Shown here piece by piece: positions 47,818-59,553 of a stretch of 64,000 nucleotides of DNA (its first letter is position 1; each line of letters opens with the position of its first letter). The position numbers and the translations under genes were made by a program. Below the pieces are notes generated by a model. The model made no database searches and was not told the DNA's origin. It saw only the letters and a list, made by a program, of their open reading frames with translations. Source of the DNA: Conoideocrella luteorostrata (Eukaryota > Ascomycota > Sordariomycetes > Hypocreales > Clavicipitaceae); the NCBI GenBank assembly GCA_032433595.1, contig JASWJB010000030.1, forward strand, positions 124,001 to 188,000, in the 5' to 3' direction.

Positions 47818-50800
47818 CTATACATTTCCTCCGCAGTTCAGGATGATACAATTTCTCATCAGATGTGCTCCCTCATGTAGTAGATCCCATCTTGTGTTTT
47901 CAAAAGAGTCTCGCAACACCTTCAAAAGAGCTGTATTATTGTTGATGCCCCGCATACATTGTAAGTCGTCGGGCTTCCTAATTGCCGCATATGTGCGTAG
48001 GTATGTCTGCATTTCTTTTTGTTGGTTCTCGTCCAAGGAATCGCTCTTCGCAATATCACTACATGGTCCTTCAAGGGCATAGCCGTAGCACCACACTACC
48101 AAGGCTGCGAAATACAACACCCATGGCCGATTCATTAGCACGTCGTAGCGCGTTTCGTAGATACCCTTGGGCCAAGGGCTTCCTGGGGCCATGTAAACGG
48201 CGCCGTCTGGGAGCAGAACGGAACTCAGAAACTTGAGAGCGTAGAATGTTGCATCCCTTGCCTTGGCTGATGGCGCCCACTGCTCTTTAACCCTCTTCTG
48301 AGCGCTGCTGAGTTCTTGGGGCCTAATTGTTTTTCCAAGCAGCCTCTTCGCCCGTGCAAACATTTGACAATCAACAATATCCGCATACATCGCCATATGA
48401 GCCAGGTGATGCAAGACTGTGTGGCTGCCAAAGACGATTTGAGCCTCATTCGTCGCACTTCGCTGCCCGTATGGATCACTGTATGGCTCACTGTCCTTTA
48501 GCCCCTTATCAAAATCGCCTTTCCAGGAGTCGTATGCTCGGGTCAATGCAGCACGCCATTTGTCACGCCCGCCCAGAGCTTGGATGACGCCGCCGCCCAA
48601 GACGTTGACTTGAAGGTCTCTTTGGTTCATGTGGTAGGTCACGCTCATCAGTCCGGCCATGAGTGCAGTTCTACCAAATGATGTTGTCTGCACTTCTTGG
48701 TGACTCAGGGTCCGCTTCAGCCCCTCGAGAAATGAAATCGGCCGGATGCCTCTGGAGATCAGATTAGTCTCGGCCCGCCCAAGTTCAGCACTACTTCTGG
48801 CCCGCCACAACGATTCATCGCAGGGTAAGGGCAATCTCATCTCATGAGTGACCATTACGGTGGAATGGCCAAACATGGTGGAATGAGTCGAGTCAATGAT
48901 GAATGCAGCAAATGCTGCTCTTCGAGTAGCTTCGTTGGTAACCCAGTTGTTCCAAGACTCCTCCGGGGTTTGACCAACAGCCCCGATACTCTGTTTCATC
49001 CCATTCAGGAACTCTTTATGGTTTGGTGGCGAGTCCATGGGCGATTTCCCACTGAGAGAGCGGCCTCGACGCATCAGCGTAATCATTGTGGCATGGTGAA
49101 TATGCGCTCGCTCGTGTAATTCTCGCGTCGAAAACATCTTTTCATACAGCTCCAATAAAATTAAAGTTTGAAAGACCCAGAGCTTAGCAGGCGGTCGGAA
49201 GTTTGTGTCCATGAAAATTTCCCAACGCAAGTGTCTGGCGATGAAATTCGATACCTTAGCACCGGCTGTCAGGACGTGCTGGCCATGTGTCCTATCCAAG
49301 CAAGCGGCGCCGATAGTCATTATAGCCAGTAGTAACAGATTTGGCGTTTTATCCGATGAAAATGTCGGTCGATGTAAAATGGGAAGCTGATCACTGAAAT
49401 GGTACCAGTATGATCCCAGGTATGCTTGCATCATCCTTTTGCTGAGCATGTGATCGTCTTGGTCACGGTTGCCTCCCAATATTCTTTCTCTTTGACGTTC
49501 CGCTGGAGGAACATCTTGTTCATAGAAGCGATCATTGATAAAATCAAAAATCTCTCGACTTCGCTCATCCGATATGTTAATCTCAGGAGAGTTCTCGCCA
49601 AGCAGATTGGTCACGGACATGATATGCTGAGACGCAGTCGGGGAGTGGCCCATTGATGACGATCCATTGACCATAAAAGGGGTTGAGAACTGAGTGTCTT
49701 GCAACTCGCCATAGCTTTCAGGAAGTTAGCCGGTAGACCGTTGACAGATGGGCGTCACCGACAGATACTTACTTTGAACTGGGATCTTGCGGCCCATATC
49801 CAGGCGGAGAACCGTGTTGTGGCAGAGAATTGAACAGGTACGCCATGAAATCCTCGGGCATACCAACGTATGGCGACTTGTTGAGTCCTCCATCGTCTCC
49901 AAACACAGGGCCAACACTGGGCATGGGTATTTGGTCAAGAGATATTAGATCTGCATTCTGAAGATGCGATCCGTTGTGATAATCCTGTGGTTCTGCGGTG
50001 GCATATTCATCATGGCCAGACAGCTGTGGTGTCGAGACTTCAAGTTCCTGAGAATATTGCGAATTACGCATGTTCAGTGCCACAACTTCAGGATGTGATG
50101 TAAACGATCCAGCGGGCTCAGGAGGTTGGGTTTGTTCATGGTAAAATTGACTCTGAGCTGAGCTTGAGGGTGTAGGCAAGGTGCCATTGTATGATGTAAA
50201 ATGCGTTTGCGTGTTGATATGTGATGGCACAGATGCCGCATCTACGGGGTAGGTGTCCGCAATGCCGGTTGTGAGAGACTGTCTGGTATTGGGCGACGTG
50301 TTGCCAACTGGGGTATATGGGCTCTGATACGGGACTCGTGGTGAAAGATATTGTGGTTGGTTTTGAGGATGGATGCTAAATGAGGAATTTGAGTAATGTT
50401 CTGAAAAAGGCGGTGTTATTTCTGCCAGAGCCGCCTGTGTATCCGAGCAGGCATCGTGCTCGTTTTGATCGAGTCGAAAGCCCTTTGCTGCATGACGATC
50501 CATGTGCCTCTTCTGCAAATCCGCCCTAACAAAAGTGCGTGAACACCCAGCATACTCACACTCGAAGACCTGCGCTGAGTTGTGATTTAGCTGGTGACGA
50601 TATCTTATCTAGGGTCAGCTGATTCAGGAAGGCTAACGTGATATGAAGAAACGGATTGTGCTCACAGGTGTTCAGCCCTGGAGTAGCTCTTGCCACAGCC
50701 TTCCGCAGCGCACGTAAATCGCTTGCTTAACCCCTTCCTGCTCCGTCTTTTCTTGCGAGGGGTCCCTTCCGTTATTTTTGTCTCAGCATGATCCATAGTC

Positions 50801-50976
50801 TGAGCAGCAGTGTCAGATCCAGACAATGATTGGAACGATTGGTGAGATGGATCAACCTGGCTCAGTGGATTGGCGGGTGAGTTCTGGTTTCCATCCAGCT
50901 CAGAACTCATTGCGTTTGAGCTCGCGGGAGATACCGCGGGACCTGGGTGTTCGAAACCAGCATTGGTAGCGGGCAT
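47818..50976 (-). CDS. C2H2 zinc-finger transcription factor with fungal-specific regulatory domain
   Basis: Minus-strand exons 50976-50666, 50603-49773 and 49714-47818 give 1012 residues. Two C2H2 fingers lie at about 85-140: CAAEGCGKSYSRAEHLYRHQLNH, split by intron 1, and CEYAGCSRTFVRADLQKRHMDRH. A basic KKRRSRKG segment precedes them. A long Pro/Ser/Gln-rich middle is followed by the fungal-specific domain from about residue 460 (YLGSYWYHFSDQLPILHRPTF, LLLAIMTIGAACLD). Proteins of this architecture regulate carbon use, development or stress; which one applies here cannot be told. The ATG at 50976 is the first good start, but the frame is open upstream and a 5' exon is possible. The upstream region is unusually long. 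Confidence 0.88.
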
Positions 50977-53245
50977 GGAGGTCAAAAAGTCGTCCAGAAT
51001 CAGCCCTATGCCGGGACACAAGGATGCTCAAGCGGGAATTGACCACGTAGAATGATACTGCTATCCCAGGGTCCTGGATTCTAGAGTGACGACAGTATGT
51101 GGAAGGATAGGTTCAATCATTGGAATGTTAGAGACCTTCACCATAACTCGGCTAATTGTCGATGAAATAGGCCGGTGACAGGCAGCACGCGCCCCAGAAC
51201 ATCGACAGTACAGACTACTAGTACATGCCTCTGTTGAATCGCCACAGCTCTGTGAGATGCCTTTCTGTCCTTAGCAACGAGGCATGGTCGATCAAGGCCT
51301 GTTGCTTGCGTTGGTAGAGAACTAAGACTCGGGGTGAGATGTACACGATTACACTTAAGGCGGCTGACATTAGCTTATTCCGTCTCGCTCTATTTGGTCA
51401 GGGAAGCTGAAGTTGAGGTGGTGGAGATATGCAGTGCTGAATATGAGATGCTCCTATTTCCTGGTTTGGGATGGGACTGTGTTCAATGAAAGGCAATGGT
51501 GTGGATCGAAGAAGACACAAAACTCTGCTACATAAAGGCTCTCGGCTCTCGGTTCACGGGTAGGGTGTTGTTCAAGGTCCCGAGACAAAAATGTAAGACA
51601 TGCCGCCATTCATGATAGGTGAGAAGGAGGGAGGGGGGTATGAAGGAGAGCGGCCATGATGTTGCAGTTGAGACTCACCAACTTAGAGTGCCGCAAATCA
51701 GGAGAGTCTGGCGTGATGTCGGCTGCGACTGTGCGAGTAGATGGATGGCCAAGACGTCACGAAGGCTGGTTGGATTGACAAAAATTTGGGAAACTTAACA
51801 AAGATGTGACTTGACCGTGCCGTGGTTTGAAGCAGGTAGTTAGTTATATTAGCGAAAATGCTGGCTCAGTGGAGAGCTCGAGATTGCTCAGAGGTCAAGA
51901 GGCAAGATAGGTTGCTGGTTTGTCCCACCAGACCATGCCGGGTTTGAAGTGGAGAATGAAGATAGACGCTGAGAAGGCGGGCAGAGAGAAGTGCAACAGG
52001 GCACGGTAAGTGGTAAGTGTGAAAGACGAGATGGTCCCGACGGCATTGACAGTTGGCAGTGGAGCACCGTATCAGCATCCAAGTCAGGCAAGTGAAGTTG
52101 TGTGCTACGGGGCATTTACCAAGGGGTTACAAACTAAAAGGCGCAGTCCGCCTCCTAGCGTGCCTTGAACTTGCCTGCTTGACGGAAACAAGCAATAGTA
52201 TTTTTTACTCGTCTATTTTTCTTCCTTTTTCTTCTTCTATTTTCTCTCTAAAACCTTACTCAGTTCGTTGTGCTGTGCCGTGCTGCAATCCGGGCTTGCA
52301 TGACTAGACGTGGCTATGACTGGCCTACTATAGTAGAGATTTACTGCTTGCCTTGGGGACCCGCCAGCGACCCAGCCAGTAAGCCAGCAGCCAGCATTGA
52401 CCCCACCAGGTCTTATCCCGGCTGTGGCCCTGTCCCTACAGCGGAGTAGCCGGACAAGTTAAGTAATTAAGGCAATTAAGCCTCATGGTATGTCATAGCA
52501 AGGCCAGCAGCATGGTGCATAACAATATGGTACGGAGTACTCCCTACTCCGTACTAATAGCTATTAGTCAGGACACACTCCGCGCTGGGGAGTAGTATTA
52601 TTGTAAGTCCGGTACCTTGGGCGCTCGCTCTATTTTAAGCGTTCGCCGACGCTGCGCAGAAGGCTCAATTCACTGCTTAGCTGCCGAACGCGACTCGTGC
52701 ATCGAAAAGGCAGTTTGTCGAGTCGACTAGTTTGCCACACGAACTTGTTCAAGCCTGTCAGACCCTGGGCCGGCCGTCTGCCGCCTTGAAGGCTGGCGGT
52801 TGGATGGGGCACCAGCGCAAACTTCCAGACGCAAAATGAGTTTAGCGCTCGAGCGCGAACGGAGTCAGTACTGCCTACGGAGTAGTAACTAGTGCTGGAG
52901 CAGAGACGTTGACTAAAAGGCGGCTGCCACGCGGGGTCTATTTCCGCCTCCGTAAGTACCCCGTCAGTCCGTGCACTGCGTCGGTCCTCGCGAATGAACT
53001 CACCGCCTGCCCCACTGACATACGTACTATCAACCATTGATACAGCCAGCCACGGCAAACAGTGTGTGCGGTCTGACCTGGTGGCAGTTGCCAAGTCGCA
53101 GCTCTCTGCCGCCACCACATGATCACTTTCTACCTTCAACTTCGCGTTCCTACGCCGCATGGGGTATCTGGACAGTCCGTGACCATTGACGTTCTGTACC
53201 ACCGCGTTAGTCATCTCTGCAACTTAGACATCATACTCGCGCAAA
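50977..53245. promoter_or_regulatory. Long divergent regulatory region between C2H2 regulator and SAP30
   Basis: About 2.3 kb without a supported gene. A pyrimidine-rich block lies at 52190-52260. An inverted repeat with 10-base arms lies at 52530-52554, and another CTACGGAGTA half-site at about 52875. Most of the region probably belongs to the promoter and 5' leader of the C2H2 regulator, which often has long leaders with small upstream frames. A minus-strand frame at 52630-53214 lacks recognisable domains. Confidence 0.4.
52530..52554. repeat. Inverted repeat with GTACGGAGTA arms
   Basis: Ten-base arms GTACGGAGTA and TACTCCGTAC separated by five bases. Same half-site as the perfect palindromes at 457-470 and 59262-59275. 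Confidence 0.75.
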
Positions 53246-53901
53246 ATGGCACCGCCAAAGTCCTCTCGGGTTGCCGGCGACGATCACAAAGCTGACTCTA
53301 CCTCAAGCTCCAAGGAGAAAGGTAGCGGAGGCCATCTGACTTCAGCAAAGATGCGCCGTGGAGCCAGTCAAACCAGCGCATCACAACTACGTGAAGCAGC
53401 TGCTGCGCCCACGTCGGCTCCCTCACAGAGTGCTACTGAACCCCAAGCGCCGACGGTAGGTTACAATACGCTTGTCCAACCATTTGGAGTCGCTTTGCCG
53501 CTGGCTCCAAGCCCTTCATCTGCAAACGGCTACTTCTAGGTCTCTTTACTGACGTGTCTGTGGCATTACAGATTAACTGGTCATTATTCGAACGCGAAGC
53601 ACTACATTCATATCGCCGCGAGCACCAATTAGCTACACCTGCCGCCTTCGTCAGCAAATTCCACCGCACGGTTATGTCAAATCCTGGCAGTATCGGCCAA
53701 CACTCCCCAACAATGCAGCGAAAGCAGCAATCACGACGACAGAGCAAAGATGGCTTAGCAAAGGCTGTGAGGAAACACTTCAATGGCATTGGTATACAAG
53801 AGAATGATGTAATTGTCGATTTTATTTACAAGGTCCGGAGCCAGAAATCTTCTCGAGGAGGTGGCCCAAATCGACAGCAGGGCATCATCTCTGATCATTA
53901 A
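53246..53901 (+). CDS. SAP30-like subunit of the Sin3 histone deacetylase complex
   Basis: Exons 53246-53455 and 53572-53901 give 179 residues. The N-terminal half is low-complexity and Ser/Ala-rich. The C-terminal half matches the Sap30 Sin3-binding domain: INWSLFEREALHSYRREHQL just after the intron, TPAAFVSKFHR, and AVRKHFNGIGIQENDVIVDFIYKVR at the end. In yeast and animals Sap30 bridges Sin3 and Rpd3-type deacetylases in transcriptional repression. Length fits short fungal members. The intron uses GTAGGT and TTACAG. Confidence 0.85.
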
Positions 53902-55172
53902 AGCACTTGGAATTTGATTCTCGGGATTGAAGCTGGTGCTTTTCATTCATTCATTCATTCCTCCATATCCATAGACCGGCGTTACAGGCTTTTGATGGCA
54001 TATGGGAAGGCTGGGGTTGGGTTTGGCGCTACTGTTTTATTGCAGAACTGTGGACAAGTACCACTCGTTCGCCGCGACGAATTATGGGTTACTATTCTTA
54101 CGAAGAAGCGCATTTGCTCGGGCTGCCTTTCTTTAAACATACATTTTTGTCGGAAGGACAAAACGGGGTGGCTCCCCATTCTTGCTACATGTCTTGGGAA
54201 GTCATAAGGATATGCAATATACCCTGCCTGGCACATATCACTCCAAGGAAACTTCCATCAATGTCATTTTAATCTCGAACTGACCCCGATGTTTGATTTG
54301 ACAACGCATAGACTATGCGATGCCATCTCTTCATAATAATCCATCTCGGCCAATCCTTGACGAGCTCGGCATTCGCGTCTCGCGTGAAAGATCCACCATT
54401 TGGTTTCTAATTGGTTGTCGAAAATCCTTGTGCTCATAAATCCTCGCGGCGTAGATTGAAAATGTCCGAGTACCGAATACGTGAAAAGACCTGGTGGCCA
54501 ACAGCGGTGGTATTCACGTTGGCTCATCGACGTTAGCCCAAAGGTTGAACTGGAGCCAGTACCTCGCGAACGTCGCTTCAACACTCATTACTTACCTTGT
54601 GTCCACCGTGAAGCTGGACATTAAAGCAAAATTTCCATTCAATAACTTTGGTTAAGTCTGAAGACGTGGGGGCATATCAATTTTGCAATCAGGAGGCATG
54701 ATGGGCGTGGAATGCACTCGTGAACGACCAATATAGGATGCCCCCCCCCGGAAGCATTTCAAGACCACACTCAGTCGCCGTAACTGTATTCATCTTCGAT
54801 ATATGCTCGCACTTCCAAGTTACGCCGGCCGTGACCCGACGTGACCGAAGCATCACTCATTCGCCAGAGAGGACCCACCGTATACACCTTTACAACTTCA
54901 CGAAACTCAGGAATGGCTGTGTTGGCATTATCAAGGTCTACTGCGTGCAAATTGACTAACAGAAAGTACGACTGCGCCATTTTTTGTTCCGTCAACCACA
55001 AGTGAGATCGGGTGTACAAATTGGAGTGGGGAAAATAAATATATAAATGGAGGACCTCCCCCCCCAACCGTAGTTGAATGACTTCAACGCGTCAGCACTT
55101 AGCTTACAGCCACTATCTCCCCGCTATCTCCCCGACACCATTCCATACATATCTATCCCTCGTAGCTTCCAA
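53902..55172. other. Intergenic, with promoter of the FAD oxidase gene
   Basis: About 1.3 kb without a supported gene. A strong TATATAAA box at 55040-55047 implies transcription starting near 55075. This agrees with translation from 55173 rather than from the upstream in-frame ATG at 55074. Confidence 0.5.
55040..55047 (+). promoter_or_regulatory. TATA box of the FAD oxidase gene
   Basis: TATATAAA 126 bases before the chosen ATG at 55173. Its distance argues that the in-frame ATG at 55074 lies at or before the transcript start. Confidence 0.5.
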
Positions 55173-56594
55173 ATGCCTTCTCAAGTAGTTGGAGCGGAGA
55201 GCCTGAACTGCTCCTCAGTCATCCCAACTCCGGACAGTCCCCTCAATGCCGTTCTTTCACGATGGTCTGAGTCCCACTTGTCTTTGCCCGCCATCGTCAT
55301 CACGCCCAAGACGGAACAAGATGTAGTTGCCGCTATTAATCTAGCTAGGAAGAACAACCTCAAAGTGATACCAACCGGTGGCGGTCACGGCACATTCGTT
55401 ACCATTGGTCCCGACTCTCTGGTCTTGGATCTGAAGCTCTTTGATTCCATTCAGCTCGACAAGACGAATGGCTCGGTCCGCGTCGGCGGAGGAGTCCAAA
55501 CCGGCGACCTGCTCAGGAGTCTCGCCGGCGAAGGGTACTATACCACGGTGCCCAATTCAAATGCGGTTGGCGTTGTGGGAGCAATCATCGGCGGCGGCAA
55601 TACAAGTCAGAACGGCTTACATGGCTTTATGGTGGATAATGTCGTTTCTTTTCGTGTCGTAACCGCTGATGGGAAAGTCGTCGAAGTTCACTCGTCGTCT
55701 TCCTCTTCTGAGGAAGTCGCTCTGTTTGACGTTCTTCGTGGTGCTGGTCACGGACTGGCAGTCGTCACCTCGGCGGTCATGACGGCATATCCTATCGGAA
55801 GTCTCGGATTGTCGGGAGATAAGCTCTGGACAAGAACCTTGATATTCCCTCCACCGGCAATAAACGATGTTGCCAATGCATTTTCCAGTTTCAAAGCACC
55901 GGCGGAACAACTCAACATCCAGATTGTGTTCTTCCGCGCACCGCCTGGTACGCCTAAACCGGGAGCACCGCTGATTGTTCTCTCCGCTTCGTTTTACGGT
56001 CCAGAACCCGATGCCGAAAAGGCAACAAGCATCTTGTTTGATGAGAAACTGGTCCATAAGGCCATCAAAGCAGACACAGCACTCATCCCGCTTGCTAACA
56101 TGAACGATGATACGGAAGCGCAAAATGCTCACGGCGGGTACAAGAACATGAGTGCCGCTCGCCTCAAGTCCCTTCAACCAGAATCAATTGTTCAAATTTT
56201 CGGGTCTTGGGTCACAGCTACGGATGAGATTCAAGAGGCTATGAAAAGTGTTGTTATCTTTCACGGCTTCAATCCTACTAAGCTGCAGGCTTGTGGGGCT
56301 GAGATATCAGGCAAGGGAGCATTCTTGGAGTGCCGAGACCGTGGATTCAGCATGTTTATGTCGCCCTGGTGTATGAGCTCTGGATCGGAAGCTAAATTCA
56401 GAGTGTATGTGGATGAGGCTTTGTCCATCGTACGACAGGCGGACGGCGTTAGGCCGAGGACAATGCCTAATTCGATGGGGATTGATGATGACTTGGCAAT
56501 TTTGTTTGATGATGAGAGGCTTAGCGAGCTTGCTCGTGTGAAGAAAGTGTGGGATTCGGAGGGTGTGTTTTGGAGTCCGTATGAAAGAAAGTGA
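55173..56594 (+). CDS. FAD-linked oxidase (berberine bridge enzyme / VAO type)
   Basis: Single exon of 473 residues from the ATG at 55173. The PCMH-type FAD domain shows TPKTEQDVVAAINLARKNN, PTGGGHGT with His72 at the position that often binds FAD covalently, the SVRVGGGVQTGDL strand and GAIIGGGNTSQNGLHGF. The C-terminal substrate domain ends with the BBE-like stretch SEGVFWSP in place of the more usual NPxxxF. There is no signal peptide, unlike many secreted members. Such enzymes oxidise alcohols or amines or form rings in secondary metabolism. The neighbouring short-chain dehydrogenase on the same strand could act with it, but the gap is over 900 bases. Substrate unknown. Confidence 0.88.
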   Translation: MPSQVVGAESLNCSSVIPTPDSPLNAVLSRWSESHLSLPAIVITPKTEQDVVAAINLARKNNLKVIPTGGGHGTFVTIGPDSLVLDLKLFDSIQLDKTNGSVRVGGGVQTGDLLRSLAGEGYYTTVPNSNAVGVVGAIIGGGNTSQNGLHGFMVDNVVSFRVVTADGKVVEVHSSSSSSEEVALFDVLRGAGHGLAVVTSAVMTAYPIGSLGLSGDKLWTRTLIFPPPAINDVANAFSSFKAPAEQLNIQIVFFRAPPGTPKPGAPLIVLSASFYGPEPDAEKATSILFDEKLVHKAIKADTALIPLANMNDDTEAQNAHGGYKNMSAARLKSLQPESIVQIFGSWVTATDEIQEAMKSVVIFHGFNPTKLQACGAEISGKGAFLECRDRGFSMFMSPWCMSSGSEAKFRVYVDEALSIVRQADGVRPRTMPNSMGIDDDLAILFDDERLSELARVKKVWDSEGVFWSPYERK

Positions 56595-57505
56595 AGTTGT
56601 TGACAGAAGGTGGTGCTGTCCACGGTCTGCTGCAGTTCTATGGAATATGTGGAGCACATTGCTATTGGCCGTCGGCAGATAGCCAACTAAGCGCGGAGGA
56701 CTTGGCTAGGTAGGCAGTTAGTTAGTTGGTTATAGCTCTAGCACAAATAGTGCCGCCCAGCGGGCCAACATCATCATGCAGGTGCGCACGCCGTCTTACT
56801 CGCACCGAATCTAAACCCAAGTCAGTTGCAAACCCACGCGCGTCTACGGAGTAAGGGGTGCTGTATTATTGACCACATGGCACACACCGCCCTTCTCCAT
56901 CTTGATTGATAATTTAGATTGATATGAATGTGGCATCACTTGACATTGCATGTGTACGGAGGACTCTCTATTCGACATGCCGAGGTAGTCGGGCAAATTG
57001 TCACCCCGCAATTCCCTTCCCGCGTTCCAGTTTAACCTCGAACTATGTACCTGGGGTCTGCGATACAACGTCGATGCGAAACCCAATGAATTGGCGCTGC
57101 CCTTTTCGGCCTGGCCTTCCCGGTTTCTTGTGTCCGTTATAACGACGGAACTGCTCGCATCATCCAGGCCGCAAGAGCAGGTGTGCAACTTGTTCATCAC
57201 TCCGTGATGCCCCGTTTTGTTCCTCCGTTCTTCGTCAAACTAGCCACAGTGTCCTAGCATATATACGTGGGAATAATATCACACGGTATACATATATCAG
57301 AGGTGCCTGTCCGCTACGCCCTTTATTTTTGAACCATTGACGGTAAACGTATGCTGATCAACCCGATCAAGTGTGTCTACGCACGGCTCTTAATATCTTC
57401 ATCACTCCCCTCCGATCCATTGACGGCCTGCCATTTCCCCATATCTTTCCTCAGACAACCTGACTACCTGGAACTCCGAGACTTTGATCCAGCTTCTACC
57501 ACATC
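56595..57505. other. Intergenic
   Basis: About 900 bases between two oxidoreductase genes on the same strand. It contains a CTACGGAGTAA half-site near 56844-56854. No gene recognised. Confidence 0.5.
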
Positions 57506-58456
57506 ATGTCTCAATTCCTCAAACACATGGGCATTGATAAGGCCGCCATACCATTCGACCCCGCCAAAGACATCCCCTCATTAGAAGGCAAAGTCATCCT
57601 TGTCACCGGCGGCAACAATGGTCTCGGCAAACAATCCATCTGCGAGTACGCCAAACACAACCCCCGGCAGATCTGGCTTGCCGCTCGAAACGTCGCCGCA
57701 GCCCAAGCCGTAGTGGACGAAATACACCAGTTGAAGCCCGACGCTTCAGTCAGAGTTCTCGAGCTGGATTTAACGTCGTTTGCATCTGTCAAGAAGGCTG
57801 CTCAGAGATTTGTCACCGAGTGTGATAGACTGGATATTCTGATGCTGAACGCGGGTATTATGGCCGCCTCGCCGGGTCTCACTGAGAACGGATACGAAAT
57901 ACAATTCGGAACGAACCATGTGGGACATGCGCTGCTGACGAAGCTCCTGTTGCCAACTTTGGAAAGGACAGCACAGAGCAGGGCGGACGTGCGAGTTGTG
58001 GTGTTAAGCTCCAGGGGACATTTCTTGGCGCCTCGAGAGGGCATCCGGTTCGACTCGCTGAAAACGACGGCGGATGAGTTGAAACCATTCGAGAGATATG
58101 GGCAGAGTAAGTTGGCAAATGTTTTGTTTGCGCGGCAGCTGGCTGCACACTACCCCCACCTGACCGTGACGTCTGTACATCCGGGTATTGTACGAACCAA
58201 TCTGGTGAACAGCATGTCTGGTGTGTCATTTACCGAGCGGCTGCTTTCGCCCATTGCGAATTACTGGTTCACGCCTGTCAACCAAGGAGCGAAGAATCAA
58301 CTCTGGGCGTCGGTCTCCCAGTTCGATATCAAGAGCGGAGAGTATTATGAGCCGGTCGGGGTGAGCAGAAAGGCCAGCAGGCTTGCGCGTGACGAGGACC
58401 TGGCGAAAGAGTTGTGGGATTGGACTGCACATGAGCTGGAGGGGTGGGTTCTGTAA
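57506..58456 (+). CDS. Short-chain dehydrogenase/reductase (retinol dehydrogenase/WWOX-like)
   Basis: Single exon of 316 residues. The Rossmann motif TGGNNGLG is at 34-41, followed by LDLTS (the Asp that positions the adenine), LNAGIMA, the catalytic Ser at 168-169 in VVVLSSRGH, and Tyr198-Lys202 in YGQSK. The VHPGIVRTNL segment after the active site is normal. All catalytic residues are present, so it should be an active NAD(P)-dependent oxidoreductase on a hydrophobic alcohol or ketone. The subgroup is the large fungal retinol-dehydrogenase-like set, from which the substrate cannot be read. Confidence 0.92.
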   Translation: MSQFLKHMGIDKAAIPFDPAKDIPSLEGKVILVTGGNNGLGKQSICEYAKHNPRQIWLAARNVAAAQAVVDEIHQLKPDASVRVLELDLTSFASVKKAAQRFVTECDRLDILMLNAGIMAASPGLTENGYEIQFGTNHVGHALLTKLLLPTLERTAQSRADVRVVVLSSRGHFLAPREGIRFDSLKTTADELKPFERYGQSKLANVLFARQLAAHYPHLTVTSVHPGIVRTNLVNSMSGVSFTERLLSPIANYWFTPVNQGAKNQLWASVSQFDIKSGEYYEPVGVSRKASRLARDEDLAKELWDWTAHELEGWVL

Positions 58457-59553
58457 GGACTGAACCTAAAAGAATAATTAAAACGTGTTTCTAGTATAAA
58501 TTTATCCGTCGTGAGTTCATATCTCAACGGCAGGACGTTCAATTAAATCGTTATGCCTACGTGGCGCATCGACACCGCAGGGTTTGCTTAAGATGTAGGA
58601 GTAGATTTTCTTATTGATTAATTCTAAATATAATACGTCAGATATAGAACTCGGTAAGGCTAACCCAAGTAAAATTAGTTAGGCGCTTTACGCTAGAACA
58701 CAGAGACTGGATCTTGCATGTAACGATTTCAAGATGTTGGGCGGATTACACGATGGAATTCGGCACACATGTGTGGTCCGTTTAAGAACAAAGTACGGAG
58801 TACATCGTATTTGTATGCACTGGTCGCTAAAGAGACGGCTCGTTGTTTTGCGGTAGTGGCGAAATAGGTAAGGTAAAGTGGCTGGTAACAGTCGCTTCAT
58901 AAACAATTCCACGCATAATCATGTGAGAGAAGACTGGTTCTGTGATGCCAAAGAGTGGTCTAACTTCGACCGCCTTAGACTCTTACTTTCCTTATTCTAC
59001 ATTGCCCTTGTTGTCAAGGGCCGAGTGAGCCAGTTCTTGTCTCGAATATAACAGAAGTTTCAGCGCGTTGTTGAGTTTCTTTCCTATCATGCGAAGCGAA
59101 GGGATTGGTAATCGTTACTAATTGGGCTGCTCCTTTCTACTCTCTGGGATGGCTACGGCCGCCTCAAGCCATGGTGATCAGCTCCTAACGAGAGCATGTC
59201 AACATCAAGATTGAAGGAGACCTGCTAGCTGGTGGTGGTGACTCCGTATTCCGTATGGAGAACTCCGTACGGAGTACATATCTCCGCAATTGGGTGAGTT
59301 ATAGTCCTCACCTCATTGGCTATACGCGCGGCTCCAAAGGGGGTCGAATAGCTTATGACGGACGGCATTTTCGCCTCAGGCACCCGGCTCCGGCTCAAGG
59401 CCGGCAGAAAAAAAAAGTTGAGAGAACTTGCTGTAGCTCCTTCAGCATCTTCGAGAAGAGTCCATTCGGAGCTCCAACCCGAACCGCGTCTTGTCCAATC
59501 TTGGTATCTTTTACTGAACCTGCTACGACTCCAATGCGTTATAATAGCTCAAT
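58457..59553. other. Intergenic
   Basis: About 1.1 kb with no supported gene. It carries a GTACGGAGTAC element near 58793-58803 and a cluster of the same half-site at 59241-59277 that includes the second perfect palindrome. Confidence 0.5.
59262..59275. repeat. Perfect palindrome ACTCCGTACGGAGT, second copy
   Basis: Identical to the copy at 457-470. It is preceded by two further ACTCCGTA or CCGTATGGAG half-sites at 59241-59260, making a small cluster about 280 bases upstream of the MDJ1 start. Confidence 0.75.

Noticed and set aside
52630..53214. Minus-strand frame of 194 codons upstream of SAP30
   Set aside because: No recognisable domain, atypical residue order and no splice context. Treated as part of the regulatory region.
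54264..54584. Minus-strand frame of 106 codons
   Set aside because: No domain, no conserved pattern and no flanking splice sites that extend it.
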